A stretch of 64,000 nt of DNA from Bimuria novae-zelandiae CBS 107.79 (GCA_010015655.1 ML976734.1:282023-346022), one strand, 5' to 3'; shown: positions 1 through 11,785, counted from the first letter of the stretch. Translations and numbers: made by a program. The notes: a model not told the origin generated them from the sequence alone.

Positions 1-399
1 GATCTATAGACACTAGGAATTAATTACCCTTAATATTATTAAGGAAGCTAATCACGACGTAATTTTAGGACTACCCTAGTTAAGGAAGCACAATCCCACG
101 ATTAACTAGGAGAAAAAAAAGCTATCCTTTAAGCGCTATAACTATGTATTATAAGTAAAGCCTACGCATTAACAGAGCATAATAGTAGATAAGAGAGCTA
201 TTAACACTATAGTCTCGTAATAGATAGTCAAAAAACGGAAGAAACCCTTGGCAGACGCTAATAGGAACCACCAGGTCACAGAGCGCAAGAAGATGGATGA
301 AAGCACAAACTATGAAATTCCGGAATGCTATCGAGCATGGAATCATATGTTCACCGAGAGAGAGGGAAAAGCAAACCTTCCAGAACATTAGCCCTGGGA

Positions 400-3090
400 T
401 CTAGCGATAGACCTAGTAGAAGGGAAAACGCCACCCTTTGGACCACTATATGGCAAGACTGGAAAAGAACTCTAACAAGAGAAAGAATTCATCGAGACAA
501 ATCTTGCGAAAGGATACATACGACTATCGAAGTTACTAGTAGCTAGCCCTTTTATGTTTGTTATGAAGAAAGACGGCACACCACGACTATGTGTTAACTA
601 TTAGAAGATTAACGACATGACGATTAAAAATTAATACCTACTACTAAACATCTTAGAATTAAGAGACCGACTCTCAAGAGCTAAACGTTTTACACTAATA
701 GATTTACGAGATAGATACTACCTTATATAAATTAAGGAAGGTGACGAGTGGAAGAGAGCGTTTAGATTACGCTACGGACTATTTAAATACATAATTATGC
801 CTTTTAGACTTACTAACGCACCGGCAAACTTCTAAGCACTAGTTAACTATGTACTTTGTAACTATCTAGACATATTCGTTATCGCATACATGGACGATAT
901 ACTTGTTTACTTAAAGAACGATTTAGATTATATTCTGCATATATAGACGGTGTTAACAGCATTAGATAAGGCACACCTTAGAATTAAGCTAAAAAAGTGT
1001 AAATAGCACGTAACATGACTTAAATTCTTAAGACACGTTATTAGCACAGAAGGAATTAAAGTCGTATTTAATAAGATTAAATATATTAAGAACTAGCTAA
1101 TACTAAAGACGGCGAAGAACATCCAAGAATTCTTAAGATTTTATAGATTTAATTAATAATTTATTAAGGACTATGCAAAAATTATAATACTACTTATAAA
1201 CCTTATAAGGAAGGACACACCATTCGTATAAACTATAGAGTATAGAATGTTATTCTAACTCTTAAAAACTGTATGTATTATGCCACCAGTACTCATCCAC
1301 TTTAGGGATGGAAAACCACTACGAATTAAAATGGACGCAAGCGACCTTGCAATAGGCGCCTGCGCAAAATAAGAGAAAGATAGTAAATAGCACCCTATTG
1401 TATATTACTTATGCAAGCTTACTGACACGGAAGCACGATATAACGTACACGATAAAGAACTATACGTAATTATTAAAACACTAAAGCACTAAAGAATCTA
1501 CGCTCTTAGCTACTCTATACTTAAGATTTTTACGGACTATAAGAACCTTACACGCTTTACGACTACAAAGGAACTTACGCTAAGGCAGGCAAGATAGTTA
1601 GAAACGCTTAGATAATATAAATTTAAGATCGTATACACACCTAGTAAAGAAAATGGACAAGCAAACGTACTTAGCTAATAACACGATCTTGTAGGGGATA
1701 AAGTTAAAACCTACTCCGTAATACTAAAATAACATCCTGACGGTTCTTTAGAACCTACGGCAGAACTCAATTAACTCTTTGTACTTACACGAGAAGTACC
1801 CAAGGAATAATAAACAGAGGTTATACGATAATACCACGACGACCCTGTATACAGACACCCTGGAATTAAAAAGATAATAGAACTGATTTAGAGGAACTAC
1901 GGCTTTAAAGGAATTAAGGAAGTAGTAGTAACCTACATACGTAAATGTGCAGAATGCTAACGTAATAAACACGCAACACATCTTAAGTACGGAGAAATGC
2001 AAGCTATTTAGATACCTACAGTACTATGGGAAGATATCGCAATGGACTTTGTAACTAGACTACCCAAGTCAAAAGACCCAGCAACAGGAATGAGCTACGA
2101 CTTAATATTGGTAATTGTATGTAGATTCACTAAATACGTGGAACTACTACCATGTTAAAAAATAATTATAGCTAAGGAACTAGCGTTTCTTATCCTAGAT
2201 TAACTTATACGACACCACGGCATTCTAAAGACAATTATTAGCGACAGAGACAAGCTCTTTACTTTAAACTACTGGATAACACTTATAGCACTTATTGGAA
2301 CAAAACGAAAACTATTAATAGCCTACCACCTACAGACGGACGGACAAACAGAACGTACGAATTAAATAATGGAAACGTACCTACGCATCTACTGCAACAA
2401 CTAGAAGAATAATTAGATTTCCCTATTACTAATAGCATAATTAGTATATAACAACAAGATATTAGTAGTAACTAGATATACACCGTTCTATGCAAACCAC
2501 AGAAGACATCTATATCTCTTTAATTAGACATTTCCTACTGCCATCAGAACGGAAGAAGCCATCAACACGGCTATAAAAATAAAAGAAATATATTAATAAC
2601 TCTAAGAGAACCTTAAGAAAGCTTAATAGCAAAGCATTTCCTACACGAACCGAAAAAGAAAAACGGCACCTTAGCTAAAGAAGGGGGATAAAGCATATCT
2701 GCTTACGAAAAATCTTCGAACCTAGAAGAAAAAGCACAAGAAACTAGATCATGTTAAGGTTAGGCTATTTTTTATTATTAAATAAATATCACTAGTTAAC
2801 TATCGATTGGAACTACCGCCAGCCGCAAAGATACACCTAGTATTCTATGTAGACTAACTCGAACCCGCAGACCCTGAAACACTAGTCGAAACAACCTTCT
2901 ATCACTAGCCAGAGGAAGAAACCGAATTCGAAGTTAAAAAGATACTATAACACACGAATTAGTCACGAATATATCTAATTAAGTGGAAAGGATACCTACA
3001 CTTAGAAGACACATAGGAACTAGAAGCAAACCTTAATAACTATTACTAAATATTAGCATAATACCATCGTTAGACCATAAGAAGGAATTA
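400..3090 (+). pseudogene. gypsy A pol remnant (RT, RNase H, integrase, chromodomain)
   Basis: Pol polyprotein of an LTR retrotransposon, now non-coding. The RT region (about 540-1000) keeps the [10 protein letters not shown] block and the catalytic YMDDIL box at 887-904. RNase H (about 1300-1680) keeps MDASD. The integrase region (about 1820-2600) has a histidine/cysteine zinc-binding stretch (YHDD, RHPG, KCAEC) and a DFVTRLPKS block. A chromodomain with IKWKGYL is at about 2930-3050. I count well over twenty stop codons, nearly all TAA or TAG. The chromodomain is known to direct integration to heterochromatin, which fits the local repeat clustering. Confidence 0.88.
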
Positions 3091-3169
3091 GGAACGATTA
3101 GAGGAGAACCCGATAAAAATTCGTTAAGAAGAAGATCTATTAATAGATTAAGAAAGAGATTGTTAGCCT

Positions 3170-3650
3170 GTGACTAGCCTGGATTAGCAAAGAAATTGTT
3201 TCGGAATAGAGTATCCGTACTTAAGCTCTCCGTCTCTTGCACCTTATCCTAGACGTCTAGTAACTTCCTATCTTAACGCGCGAATAACCTCTTATAACTC
3301 TTAATCTCTAATAACTTATACTTATAGTAAATAAGTTCTTATTAACTGCGTAACACTTCTTCCTTAGCGCAAGCTAATACTAATTGTTTTTTATATTCCT
3401 TATCCTCTACCTTCTCCCACTCCTCTTTAGGAATAAACAATTCGCATTCGCTTCTTGTAGCAATACAACTAGCACAACAACTAGATGCAGTATTTATAAA
3501 ATAACAAATGTTTAGCTTTTTGTAGCAACCGCAACAAAAAGGCATCTCCCTACTACTTTTTTTAACACGGCGAATATAATCACGTTGCTCTTAGGTTAAA
3601 GTCTTCTTGCGAGGCGCGCGCGCTTTACGGGGCTTAGGATCTTTAGGCAT
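3170..3650 (-). pseudogene. Antisense ORF of gypsy A with Zn2Cys6-like cysteine cluster
   Basis: ORF on the strand opposite pol, between the chromodomain and the 3' LTR. It starts at an ATG at 3650 (MPKDPKPRKARAPRKK, a basic N-terminus), meets one TAA at 3591-3593 (a likely former Gln codon), and then runs open from 3590 to 3342. The open part contains six cysteines spaced C-x2-C-x6-C-x9-C-x2-C-x6-C (codons between 3536 and 3444), which matches the spacing of GAL4-type binuclear zinc clusters. A charged Glu/Lys-rich segment follows, and then more stops at likely Gln codons. The ATG is about 130 bp from the LTR, so LTR-driven antisense transcription is possible. Function unknown. The cysteine spacing is seen directly; a DNA-binding role is inference. 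Confidence 0.6.
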
Positions 3651-3765
3651 AGTTAGGAAGGTATTAAGATTAGAATACGAAAACAGCAACTCACGCGAGT
3701 ATTTATATGCGACGACCGTATCTGTAGCTAGGGGGCGCGGAACGAGAATACCAAGGACGCTATCT

Positions 3766-3781
3766 AGAAGAGGGGAGGTAA
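3766..3781 (+). other. Polypurine tract of gypsy A
   Basis: A run of 15 purines and one T (AGAAGAGGGGAGGTAA) immediately precedes the TGTTAG start of the LTR. This is the expected plus-strand primer position, and it shows that the LTR at 3782 is the 3' LTR of the plus-strand element. Confidence 0.75.
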
Positions 3782-4239
3782 TGTTAGGATCTGAACATGT
3801 ATGGAACGCGGAGGACCAACGGGCCTTAGTGGAAGTGACACTTGGCGGGGTCGCGTAACCGAGGTCACGTGATATACCATCCAGCCAAGACATACTATCC
3901 TGCTAAGATTGTGGAAGGTGTACTATCTACGGACGGCGCGACTATCCATCGGAATCTAGGGATAGTAGAAAGAGAGATAGATAGTAAGGTTTACCCCTCT
4001 TATATATAAACCCACACGAATACCCTTAAGGCATTCGTGTTTAACCTGTTTATTAATCTATTATTTAGATCTAAATAAGCAACCTTGTTAATTTAATTAT
4101 ACTATATACACCTTTAATACTAACGCCCTTAGTAACAGGCGCAAGCTATTACTACAACCCTCTCCCGTCCTACTAGTACTCCTGCCCGAGAACCAACCTT
4201 AGCCCCTTAGAGAATAGCTACCTCTTTGGGAGTTTAACA
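3782..4239 (+). repeat. 3' LTR of gypsy A (LTR family A)
   Basis: 458 bp beginning TGTTAGGATCTGAAC and ending GTTTAACA. The same family is found reverse-complemented at 37735-38189, where the ends are TGTTAG...CTAACA. Shared blocks include the first 20 bases, the AACCGAGGTCACGTGAT stretch and the CTCTCCCGTCCTAC stretch near the 3' end. Compared with the other copy, this one shows C-to-T and G-to-A changes. Confidence 0.85.
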
Positions 4240-5362
4240 ACTACCTACTATGTTAAAGTGACTAAGATAGCTAATAGCCACGCTTAGTAGCGTAGTAGCT
4301 AGCTACTAAAGGTGCCGCGATGGATGCGATCTAGTAGGCTTACCTTTACTAATTAGGTAGTAATAACTAAATACGTTACTATCTTGTAGCCTTTAAGGTT
4401 AGCTACTAATTACTTATAAGGTCGTAGTAAAACTAGTAGGTTTAGTGTACTTTATAAGGTACTTCTTATATTTAAAATATTAATTAATAAGTATAAAGCA
4501 CGCTTACTACTATATAAAAGCGTTAACTATAAGCACGAAACTATACCTAAAGATTATATTATTATTAATCTATGCCCCGCGCTTAAGAAAGCTAATAAGT
4601 ACTACTATAGGCTACTTAATTTCTTAGCTTACTACGCCGCTATAATACTCTACCCGCGCTATAAAATATACTGTAATTAATTATAGTAATAAGAGAGTAA
4701 GAAACTTAAAGTTTAGTATATAAAATTTTAGTAGCTTTAGGCTTAATATAAGCTAACTATAAATACAGTAACTATACTTACCCTCCGATGCATAGTAAGC
4801 GCGCTTAATAACGCTATTAACTTTATACTTAATAATAAAGATAATAGCGATAACTTAGAAGATAAATATATAGAGTAGAAGAAGGAGACTAAGTATTCTA
4901 TAATAAAATACAAGAGCGAGCACTTGCTAACCCTTATTAAATACTAAATATTATATAAGAGGAAGTATCCTAACCTGTCCTGCTTTACTATTAATATAAT
5001 AATAATACTAGCTTCTAGCTATAAGTGTAAGCGAGTTTTTAGCTAGTTAGGTAACCTTTTTAAGCCTAAGTAACGTAAGATTAGCTCTTAACTACTTGCT
5101 ACTTTATAATGCGTTAAGACGTAGTACTAAGCTAGATTTTTATTTTTAATTAATGCAGGCTTCAATGCAAAGATAGGGGATAAGAGTATATAATAGACCT
5201 ATAATATTTATTATTAGTAGCCGAGTAAGTAATCAACTTTAATAATTTAATATTAATATTAATTAATATATTACTTCTAAGGTTAATTTTTAATCAATTT
5301 AATCACAACACTAAAAAACTACTAATTAATACAATATTAAAGCTTCAATATTGATTGATTGA
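4240..5362 (+). mobile_element. hAT-family DNA transposon remnant (RIP-degraded)
   Basis: AT-rich block directly after the gypsy A LTR. Translation between about 4440 and 5150 gives a decayed hAT transposase. The C-terminal dimerisation region is the clearest part, with KYPNLSCFTIN, a CKRVFSQLGNL block (normally CERVFS) and KPKQRKISSQLL around 4960-5110. Stops are TAA/TAG. Terminal repeats were not resolved, so the ends given are the neighbouring features. The 5' part is not recognisable. Confidence 0.75.
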
Positions 5363-5911
5363 TTACTGGCATCTCTGTATGTTACTCGGCAGGTTGAGGA
5401 GAAGTACTTGCTCTCATGCTGCGTTCCTAGGTTTCGAGGCTACTCGGCCTGTATGATATGGGGCAGCATTACATCTACAATGAAGGGACCCGTTGTTGAG
5501 TTTGAGAAGGAATGGGGTAACATTACGAGCGAGTTATACTGCAGAGAGATTGTTCCTGCGATTCATGCCTTTAAAGACACTCTAAAGCCTACTGCTCTAG
5601 CTCCTATCTTGATGGAGGATGGAGCTTCGTCTCACACAGCAAGAAGGACTCGTAATCTACATGAGGAGCGCGGGATCTTGCGTATGACCTGGCCTGCCAA
5701 CTCACCTGATCTTAATCCAATTGAGAACGTTTGGCGGATCCTTAAGCATCGTATTGGCAGGAGGTTCCCCCGTACAGAGGCTGAAGTACGTCGATTTGCA
5801 GAGGAGGAATGGGAGAAGCTTGAGGTGCGAGACTATGCCAAATATACTAGCAACATGCGCAAACGCTGCCAGGCAGTCATTGACGCTAATGGAGGCCATA
5901 CAAAGTGGTAG
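5363..5911 (+). pseudogene. Tc1/mariner-type transposase, 3' half
   Basis: Open frame from 5363 to 5911 coding for the C-terminal half of a DDE (Tc1/mariner, DD34E-like) transposase. Visible blocks are SACMIWGSI, the second catalytic Asp in MEDGASSHTA, and NSPDLNPIENVWR with the catalytic Glu 34-35 residues later. The N-terminal HTH domain and first Asp are missing because the frame hits a TGA at 5360 at the junction with the AT-rich hAT remnant. Unlike its neighbours it has ordinary base composition and no internal stop, so it either escaped RIP or arrived later. Truncated and presumably inactive. Confidence 0.85.
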
Positions 5912-6724
5912 AATCGATAGAATAATACAGACTATACCCATTGACTTCTGCGTGAGAAAAAAGGGTCCGAGCTTTGACGTGTGTGTGTTCTATTATGGCC
6001 ATGCACCCAGTGGGTATGGGCCGTTTCCGAGCTTTGACAGGGAGGGGGGACAGCCCGTACATGTTGCCCCCTTGTATCCTCTGGGAGGGCGCTAAGCTGC
6101 TATAGGAACAGCGACGTCTGTATCAACGTTCAGCCGAGGGCCCAAACTGGCTTTAGACCCTAAATATAATATGCAGCCAATTATTAGAAAGGCCCTCTAG
6201 GTTACGGATAGAGCTTGCGCAGACTACGATGCCTGTAACTCGGGGGCCCTGATCTGGAACCGCAGTCGAAAGATAATAAACCGCTCTGAATTATCGTAGT
6301 AACTACTAGGTCTAACTTAGTATCTATCGTGCTAGGTTTCCCTTTAAAGATAGCGTACTAGTAAGTAGTAGTTTCTAAGTAAGTAAGACCTTATTATAAC
6401 CTAGGCTTATAACTATAGCGGTCTTTAGGGTGTAAAGTAAAAGTTAAAGTAACACTAATTCTATTAAGTAGTGGAGAGTCTGCTACTTATACATGTAGAC
6501 CAGGTGGTCTGTGCTGGCACCGTTGTCTTGTCTGTTGTCATAGATTACGCGTCCTTGCGACAAGACTACTTCTTTAAGATCAATGAACCATCACAACTAA
6601 AGTCCCTCAGACGGCAGATGAGAGAAAATGCTAGTAGCAGGGGTTGGTTTCGGTTATCCCCGATTAGACAGCGCAAGGCTGTGCCACTAGATAGCCGCCC
6701 AAACTGACTCATTATTATCGTTTC
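5912..6724. other. Non-coding stretch between transposase fragment and MITE
   Basis: No supported gene. 5912-6100 is probably the 3' flank of the Tc1/mariner copy. It holds a 12-bp direct repeat CCGAGCTTTGAC at 5968 and 6027, 59 bp apart. 6290-6470 is AT-rich with RIP-like composition. A 78-codon frame at 6471-6707 has no recognisable domain. Confidence 0.5.
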
Positions 6725-6990
6725 GGAAATACCTGCTCGACCCACAGAGCCAGCCAGTCATCGTCAATCCTTCCTTTTCTTGTATTTTCTTGAACGCAAA
6801 AAACTTAAATCTTCTAAAAAATTCAAGGGGGGTACTTATAACTCTATAGAAGCCCTTTATCTACTTTTAGTATATTATTATCCAAAGTTCCTTGTGTGGT
6901 GGAGAGAAAAGCGAAAAAAAGGAGACCAGAACAGAAAATACGCGCAGTCTGATGAGAAATACGCCTTAAGTGGGTCGAGCAGGTATTTCC
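6725..6990. mobile_element. MITE-like element with perfect 20-bp terminal inverted repeats
   Basis: GGAAATACCTGCTCGACCCA at 6725-6744 is the exact reverse complement of 6971-6990, bounding 266 bp. The interior is AT-rich and has no transposase. No clear target-site duplication is visible next to the repeats. Size and structure fit a non-autonomous DNA transposon; the family is unknown. Confidence 0.7.
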
Positions 6991-7284
6991 AGAATCACCG
7001 ATAGCTCCGAGCGCCACCACGCCGCTTTTTCCTGGCGCGCATTGTCTTACCTCGCATAGTTCTACCTAGTCTGATCCTAGAGATTAATTAGGGCGAGACT
7101 CTCTTACTGCGTGTGGCGAAGAGTTGTAAATCCCGGTCTTGGCCCCTTCAGAAAAGACGTTTAATCCTTTCTCTTACTATGTCTGCTACCATCCGTTCTT
7201 ATTCTCGTTCACTCACTCGCCCGGAACCCATTCTGATTTCACATCATAATTTCACGAACCCTTTCTGATAGAGCTGTTTGCGCG

Positions 7285-9001
7285 ATGTATAAAACCGACA
7301 ACTCTACTGATGTATCCAAATCGACATTCTCAGCTCTTTCAAGAGACCTCAAGCTTGAGATTTTCGATTTTGTTCGATCTAAATTCGACCAAGGCAATGC
7401 GCGTCTGGTCAGCCGGGTAATGGAGTCTCCGCGGTAGCATGTCCGTTGCACTTTAATAGGCTGACTATTTTTGTTAGGAATGGAACTATCTCATGGGGCC
7501 CAGAATGTGGAGAGACTTTACGACGACTTTGCAGGGCAAATTTGCAGAAGACTTTCAGAAGCTATCAGAAGAACGGCAAGCTTGCTTCCAAGATATTCGT
7601 ACACTAGCCGCGGGTGGGAACCGCGTCAGAACCGATTACGATGCCCTTTTCTCAAGCTTTATGCACCTATTGCGCGACGACCAATTGCTTGAGTTGAATA
7701 GCGCCAAAGAAACCCCCCTTGACTCAAAGCAGCTGCTTAGTCTGCTACGTCACCAGTCGAATCTCCGAACCTTTCGAGCGCGACTGGATTTTTCCGACAT
7801 AGACACGCACGACGCAGGGCCTTGGATGGCTGAGCAGACTCCCTTGTTCAGTTTAGCACTAAGGTTGTTAAAGTCCCTCCGGATCTACATAGGAGAACAA
7901 TCAACTAAGGGAGGACAATTAACCGAGGGCGAACGTCGCGAAGTCACTCACACTTGTGAGATGACTTGTAGTGGCCTCTTTCTGAAAGCTGCGCCTCTGC
8001 TCGACTGCCTTGAGATTTGCGGATGGCGGCAAACCTGGCCTGATCGGGTCGACCGAATACCTTTGACGACGCTCTATAGGAATGATGTGATGCCAGAACA
8101 ATTTCCGAGAACGCTTAGTTGCCTTCTTCTTGCTGACATGGATCTATCTGGTGCAGAAGACAAGCTTATAGGGTCCATCGATTTTACCGCCCTCCGTACC
8201 CTGAAACTTGAATACTGTGACAAGGTTACCTCTTTTCTATATACAGTTGCGGCATCTATTACCAAGATGGGGACTCAACTCAAAGTTCTCACGGTTCGTA
8301 CCAGGAAAGACGAGATATCGGGCGATGAAGGCGACACTGAAGATGCGGTAAAGGACTTGTTGTGCTCGTTTTCAGGCCTGGAGGAACTCGAGATCGACTT
8401 CTTGGCTATTCTTTTCCTTGACTGGGAAACTTGTCTTAGCGCGCACGGGACGCTGAAGAAGTTGCACGTCTCATGTCCTCGATGGGCAAATGGATCCTCG
8501 ACTTGGAACCCGACGATAGCACGCATCTTGGGACTGTGCCCAAATGTGCAATCCTTTGGATCGGTCATCCGTCTGCAGTATCCCGGATACGTCATGGACT
8601 GCCAAGTTCCATTCCCAATGTACCCCGGACTCTATAAGGTACTCGACACAATTTCAGCAGCTCCAAGTATCTGTACGCTCCGTATATTGAATAACATTGG
8701 TTTTCGGGAAAATGAAGCCAACAGAGAAGACCGAAATTGGATCGAAAAGGTTGGTCAGATAGCGCATCACTTTGCTACGGTGATTCTGACGCACCTTCAC
8801 TCAAAAGGGTCGAACATCAGGCTGCTTGCTCTCTCTCCTAATTTACGATGGAAACAGAGTCGTGGCGACAGTAATCTACAATATTACCCGCATTATTTTT
8901 TTAGGCTTAAGCTGGTCGACGTTGATGGCAGAAATGTTATTGAGGTGGCTCCTCTCCGGGATTATGTGGCAGAATGCCCTGATGCTGCCATCTTTGTGTA
9001 G
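7285..9001 (+). CDS. F-box / leucine-rich-repeat-like protein (two exons)
   Basis: Model join(7285..7416,7478..9001), 551 aa. Exon 1 gives an F-box-like N-terminus (residues about 14-46: SALSRDLKLEIFDFV then ARLVSR). The 61-bp intron 7417-7477 has a GTAATG donor, a GGCTGAC branch site and TTGTTAG acceptor. Exon 2 continues in phase as EWNYLMGPRMWRDF and stays open to a stop at 8999-9001. The body contains irregular Leu-rich segments (for example LKTLRTLKLEYC-like and LEELEID patterns around residues 270-340) typical of fungal F-box proteins. Such proteins usually act as SCF ubiquitin-ligase substrate receptors; the substrate is unknown. The gene stands alone between transposon blocks and shows no RIP-type stops. 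An annotation starting at the internal ATG 7493 would lose the F-box. Confidence 0.75.
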
Positions 9002-9315
9002 TTTTAAACAGTACGGAGGAGAATACGGGGTACCTATCAACTTTCACAGTGTATATGCGTTAAATACAGATGTAGAAACAAGGTCGTTGTGTTCAAAGTG
9101 ATTACGCTTTTGTCCTTGATGTGAACTAATTCGTCGATAAGAGTGTGTATTTGGGCGAAAGGTGTAGCATGTGATATCACACTGCTTGGTGAGTGATGAG
9201 GACTAGCGCCTACCTATTAGGGTTAGCGCCTAGCTCTATTCATCATCCACACCATCTCTCGCAGGAACACAGGGAGTAGGGCATTGTAAGGTTGCATGTG
9301 TGGGAGGCGCAGGAG

Positions 9316-10541
9316 CTAGGCCAGATCGAGCCGGTGCTGCTCAAACGAGGCAGATGTCTGAGATTGATGCTGTACGTGATCTCGCTCAGCCAGTTCTGCC
9401 GGGCGAGAGATGGTCTCGGGCACAATTCCTGCGCCCATAGTGTTGTTGGTTTGATGTGTAGGAGAAGGAGATGGGGTAGGGAAGGAGAGTGGTGGTGGTC
9501 TCCCTGAGACAAACTGCTGCTGTAGGGCAAACAGGTGCCGCGGGTCCGCCAAATAGTAACGCTTGAACGCTTCCGAAGTCCACCGTCCCAGTGCCTTGAT
9601 ATGGTCCTCGCTGAGACCATTGTCGTGCGCCGTTTGCGCCGGCGGAAGCTGTGGCCCTTGTACTTCTCTGGCATGGCGATGTTGCAGCGTCGTAGCCGAT
9701 TGCGTAGGAGCTGGATAACATTCTGCCGGGAGAAGGGCTTCTCGTGTAGACGAAACAGCGGCGCGTTTGCCGGCTGAGGGTCCTGACGGTACAGGTTGAG
9801 AAGGTGCGTCACTGGGCAGCAATCGTCCTGAGAGGAGGCGATTACAAGCTGGACATCTGCGTTGGAGGTGTCGGCTTTACTCCGCGGTAGGAGCAGCCGG
9901 TAGTGGTCGAGCGACTGCGAGATCGCTACGCACCGACGGGTAGGCTTCTCTGCGACGAGCCGACGCTCGTTACGGAGTTGCTCGGGGGTGTACGTGAATT
10001 CACCCATCCGCAAGAAGCCCGCGAAGGCCATCGAGAAGGCCGCATTTAGGTTAACTGTGTCAACAGGGTGCTCTGACTGACAGGCGTCGGGACGAAGGAT
10101 ACCGTGGAGAATGTCCTTTGTGATTGGTAGGCGCTGTTCCCATGTTCGTGCGGGGAAAAAGTTGCGTGCGCCCTGTACGAGGCGACGCAGGTGATGGTCG
10201 TCGAATACCTCTACTGCTTCGCCGCGATCGACGTGAACGGACCTAAGTGCGGATAGGTATTTCTGGATGGTGTCGCCCGAGACCTGCCCTTGGCCTTCTA
10301 AGTTGCCCCCGAAGGCTCTCTGCACCACCCACGTGCCCAGGGACTGACGTGACGATAGCCAGGCAGTAAGCTGCCGGAGGCGGCAGAAGCTCTCGTATGA
10401 GCGTACTGTGGTGGCGTAGCTCCTACGTGTTTCTGGCTTTAGGCCGCACCAGAGGAGCTTCTGGTACTGGTCTTCAGGGTAGAGGTGGCCGATGAGGCGA
10501 CGGAATTCGCGTGGTGGGTCGACGGCCAAGGGAGGTTCCAC
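9316..10541 (-). pseudogene. DIRS tyrosine recombinase (one frameshift)
   Basis: Phage-integrase-like recombinase that would insert circular DIRS cDNA. The frame from 10541 covers the SAM-like N-terminal domain (KPETRRSYATTVRSYESFC) and the first part of the catalytic domain, with the RMGEF catalytic Arg block and GHSFRR. It then shifts frame near 9650-9680. The second frame (to 9316) supplies AHDNGLSEDHIKALGRW and the tyrosine block AFKRYYLADP. Together these give the R...HxxR...H/W...Y set. The 9243 end of the first frame is a frameshift artefact. The second frame ends in a Pro/Ser/Thr-rich tail. Confidence 0.8.
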
Positions 10542-11785
10542 TGCGGGCAGATGTCAGCGACTGTAGCAGTTTCGTGCCTAGAGAGGGCGTCAGCCAAGGT
10601 GTTTTCGGCGCTACTTAGCCAGCGGGTATGGATGCGCGTGTCCCTTGTGGCGGCTGTGAGCAGAATGGCTCGAGGTTACTCGAGTGCGGCACTCCTAGTG
10701 TCCTCGTTTCTTAGTGCTGAGTGCGCGGTGCGATTGTCCATTATACGATCACTGTAGTGTGCCTCCAGGCGTCGCCCCAGGTTTCGAACTCGAGCTGGAT
10801 CGCCCAGATCTCGAGGGTATTGATGTAGAGCATCTGCTACTCTGGGGTCAATATGTGCGAGAAAGCCCTAGACTGGGGATTTCGGGCATCCGAGACCGCC
10901 ACGCCGCCTCGGCTGGGTCCCCGGGATACCAAAAGGGCCCCACACGGATACGTTCGGTGGATGTGACGTCTGCCGGCGGGAGTACGAGGATGAAGTCGTC
11001 TAGGTAGTGCTCAAGTTTCTCCCAGCCTAGGAGGGCCTCGAGTACCCAGTGCAACCCTTCGGCAAAGAGGTTGAAGATGTAGGGTGCCGTACGTAGGCTA
11101 AAGGGGAGGCAGTTCTCGTGGTAGAATTACCCCTGCCATTCGAACCCGAGGAGCCACCGCTCCGATGCTGCGACGGGGATGAGTCGGAAGGCGTCCATAG
11201 GGTCTTTCTTCGAGATTATTGCCCTCGGCCGGCATTCCGGACGTGGGCGAATATGGGTTCGATTGTTATGTACCTGATTTCGCCCCAGGCGGTGGGGATG
11301 TTGTCGTTGACCGATGTTGCTTGGGGGAAGGAGAGGTGGTGGATACGCCGCCACCCACCGTCTGCCTTCGGGACCAGGCCCAACGGTGAGGAAATGAATG
11401 GACTCTGGCCACTATGTGCCCCCGCACGGCCGAGCGTGAGGTCCTTGGCCAACTGAACTTCAATTACCTGGGGAGCCTCGAATGCTGATGCCAGGTTCTT
11501 GGAGATGATGTGCGCCTCTTCGCCTGTGTAGCCGATGCGAGCGCCGTGGGTGAGTATCTCGTAGAGCGTTCCGCCGAGTGTGCCGGGGTAGTGTGCCAGG
11601 GCGGCCCTCCACGCCGCCGGCTTAAGTGGTGACGGGTTCGGGTGTAACGGCGCCGTGGATGTATCGTACATGTTAAACAGGATGTCCGTATTCGGTCTTG
11701 GGGGCATGTAACAGTGTGGGTACCGGTCTGTAATCGGAGCTCGAAGGGCCTCTGGAGTCTCCGCGCTGGTGTCGGAGGCCCGCAC
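10542..11785 (-). pseudogene. DIRS reverse transcriptase / RNase H (frameshift plus stop)
   Basis: The RT begins in the frame 11785-11216, which holds SPLGLVPKADGGWRRIHHLS, the typical DIRS RT start. It shifts frame near 11225 and continues with MDAFRLIPV, a TAA near 11127, then the catalytic box YLDDFI (about 10989-11006). Downstream, a thumb/RNase H region ends in the NTLADALSRHE block at about 10590-10620, directly before the recombinase. At least one frameshift and one stop make it inactive. Confidence 0.78.

Larger units (their letters stand above)
1..4239 (+). mobile_element. Ty3/gypsy LTR retrotransposon A, RIP-degraded, 5' truncated by window edge
   Basis: Plus-strand gypsy element of which the 3' part is present. 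In order it holds reverse transcriptase, RNase H, integrase and chromodomain remnants, then a polypurine tract at 3766-3781 directly before a 458-bp LTR (3782-4239) with TGTTAG...TTTAACA ends. Reading frames are interrupted mainly by TAA/TAG at expected Gln or Trp codons, and the body is AT-rich, both signs of RIP. The domain order RT-RNase H-IN-chromodomain is that of chromoviruses. The 5' LTR and gag lie outside the window. The same LTR family recurs on the minus strand at 37735-38189. Confidence 0.9.

Noticed and set aside
3591..3893. 100-codon minus-strand frame crossing the gypsy A LTR edge
   Set aside because: Only its last part (from ATG 3650) belongs to the antisense ORF; the rest is antisense LTR.
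5968..6038. CCGAGCTTTGAC pair as transposon termini
   Set aside because: The copies are in direct, not inverted, orientation and 59 bp apart.
6471..6707. 78-codon frame
   Set aside because: No recognisable domain, no splice partner, next to transposon debris.
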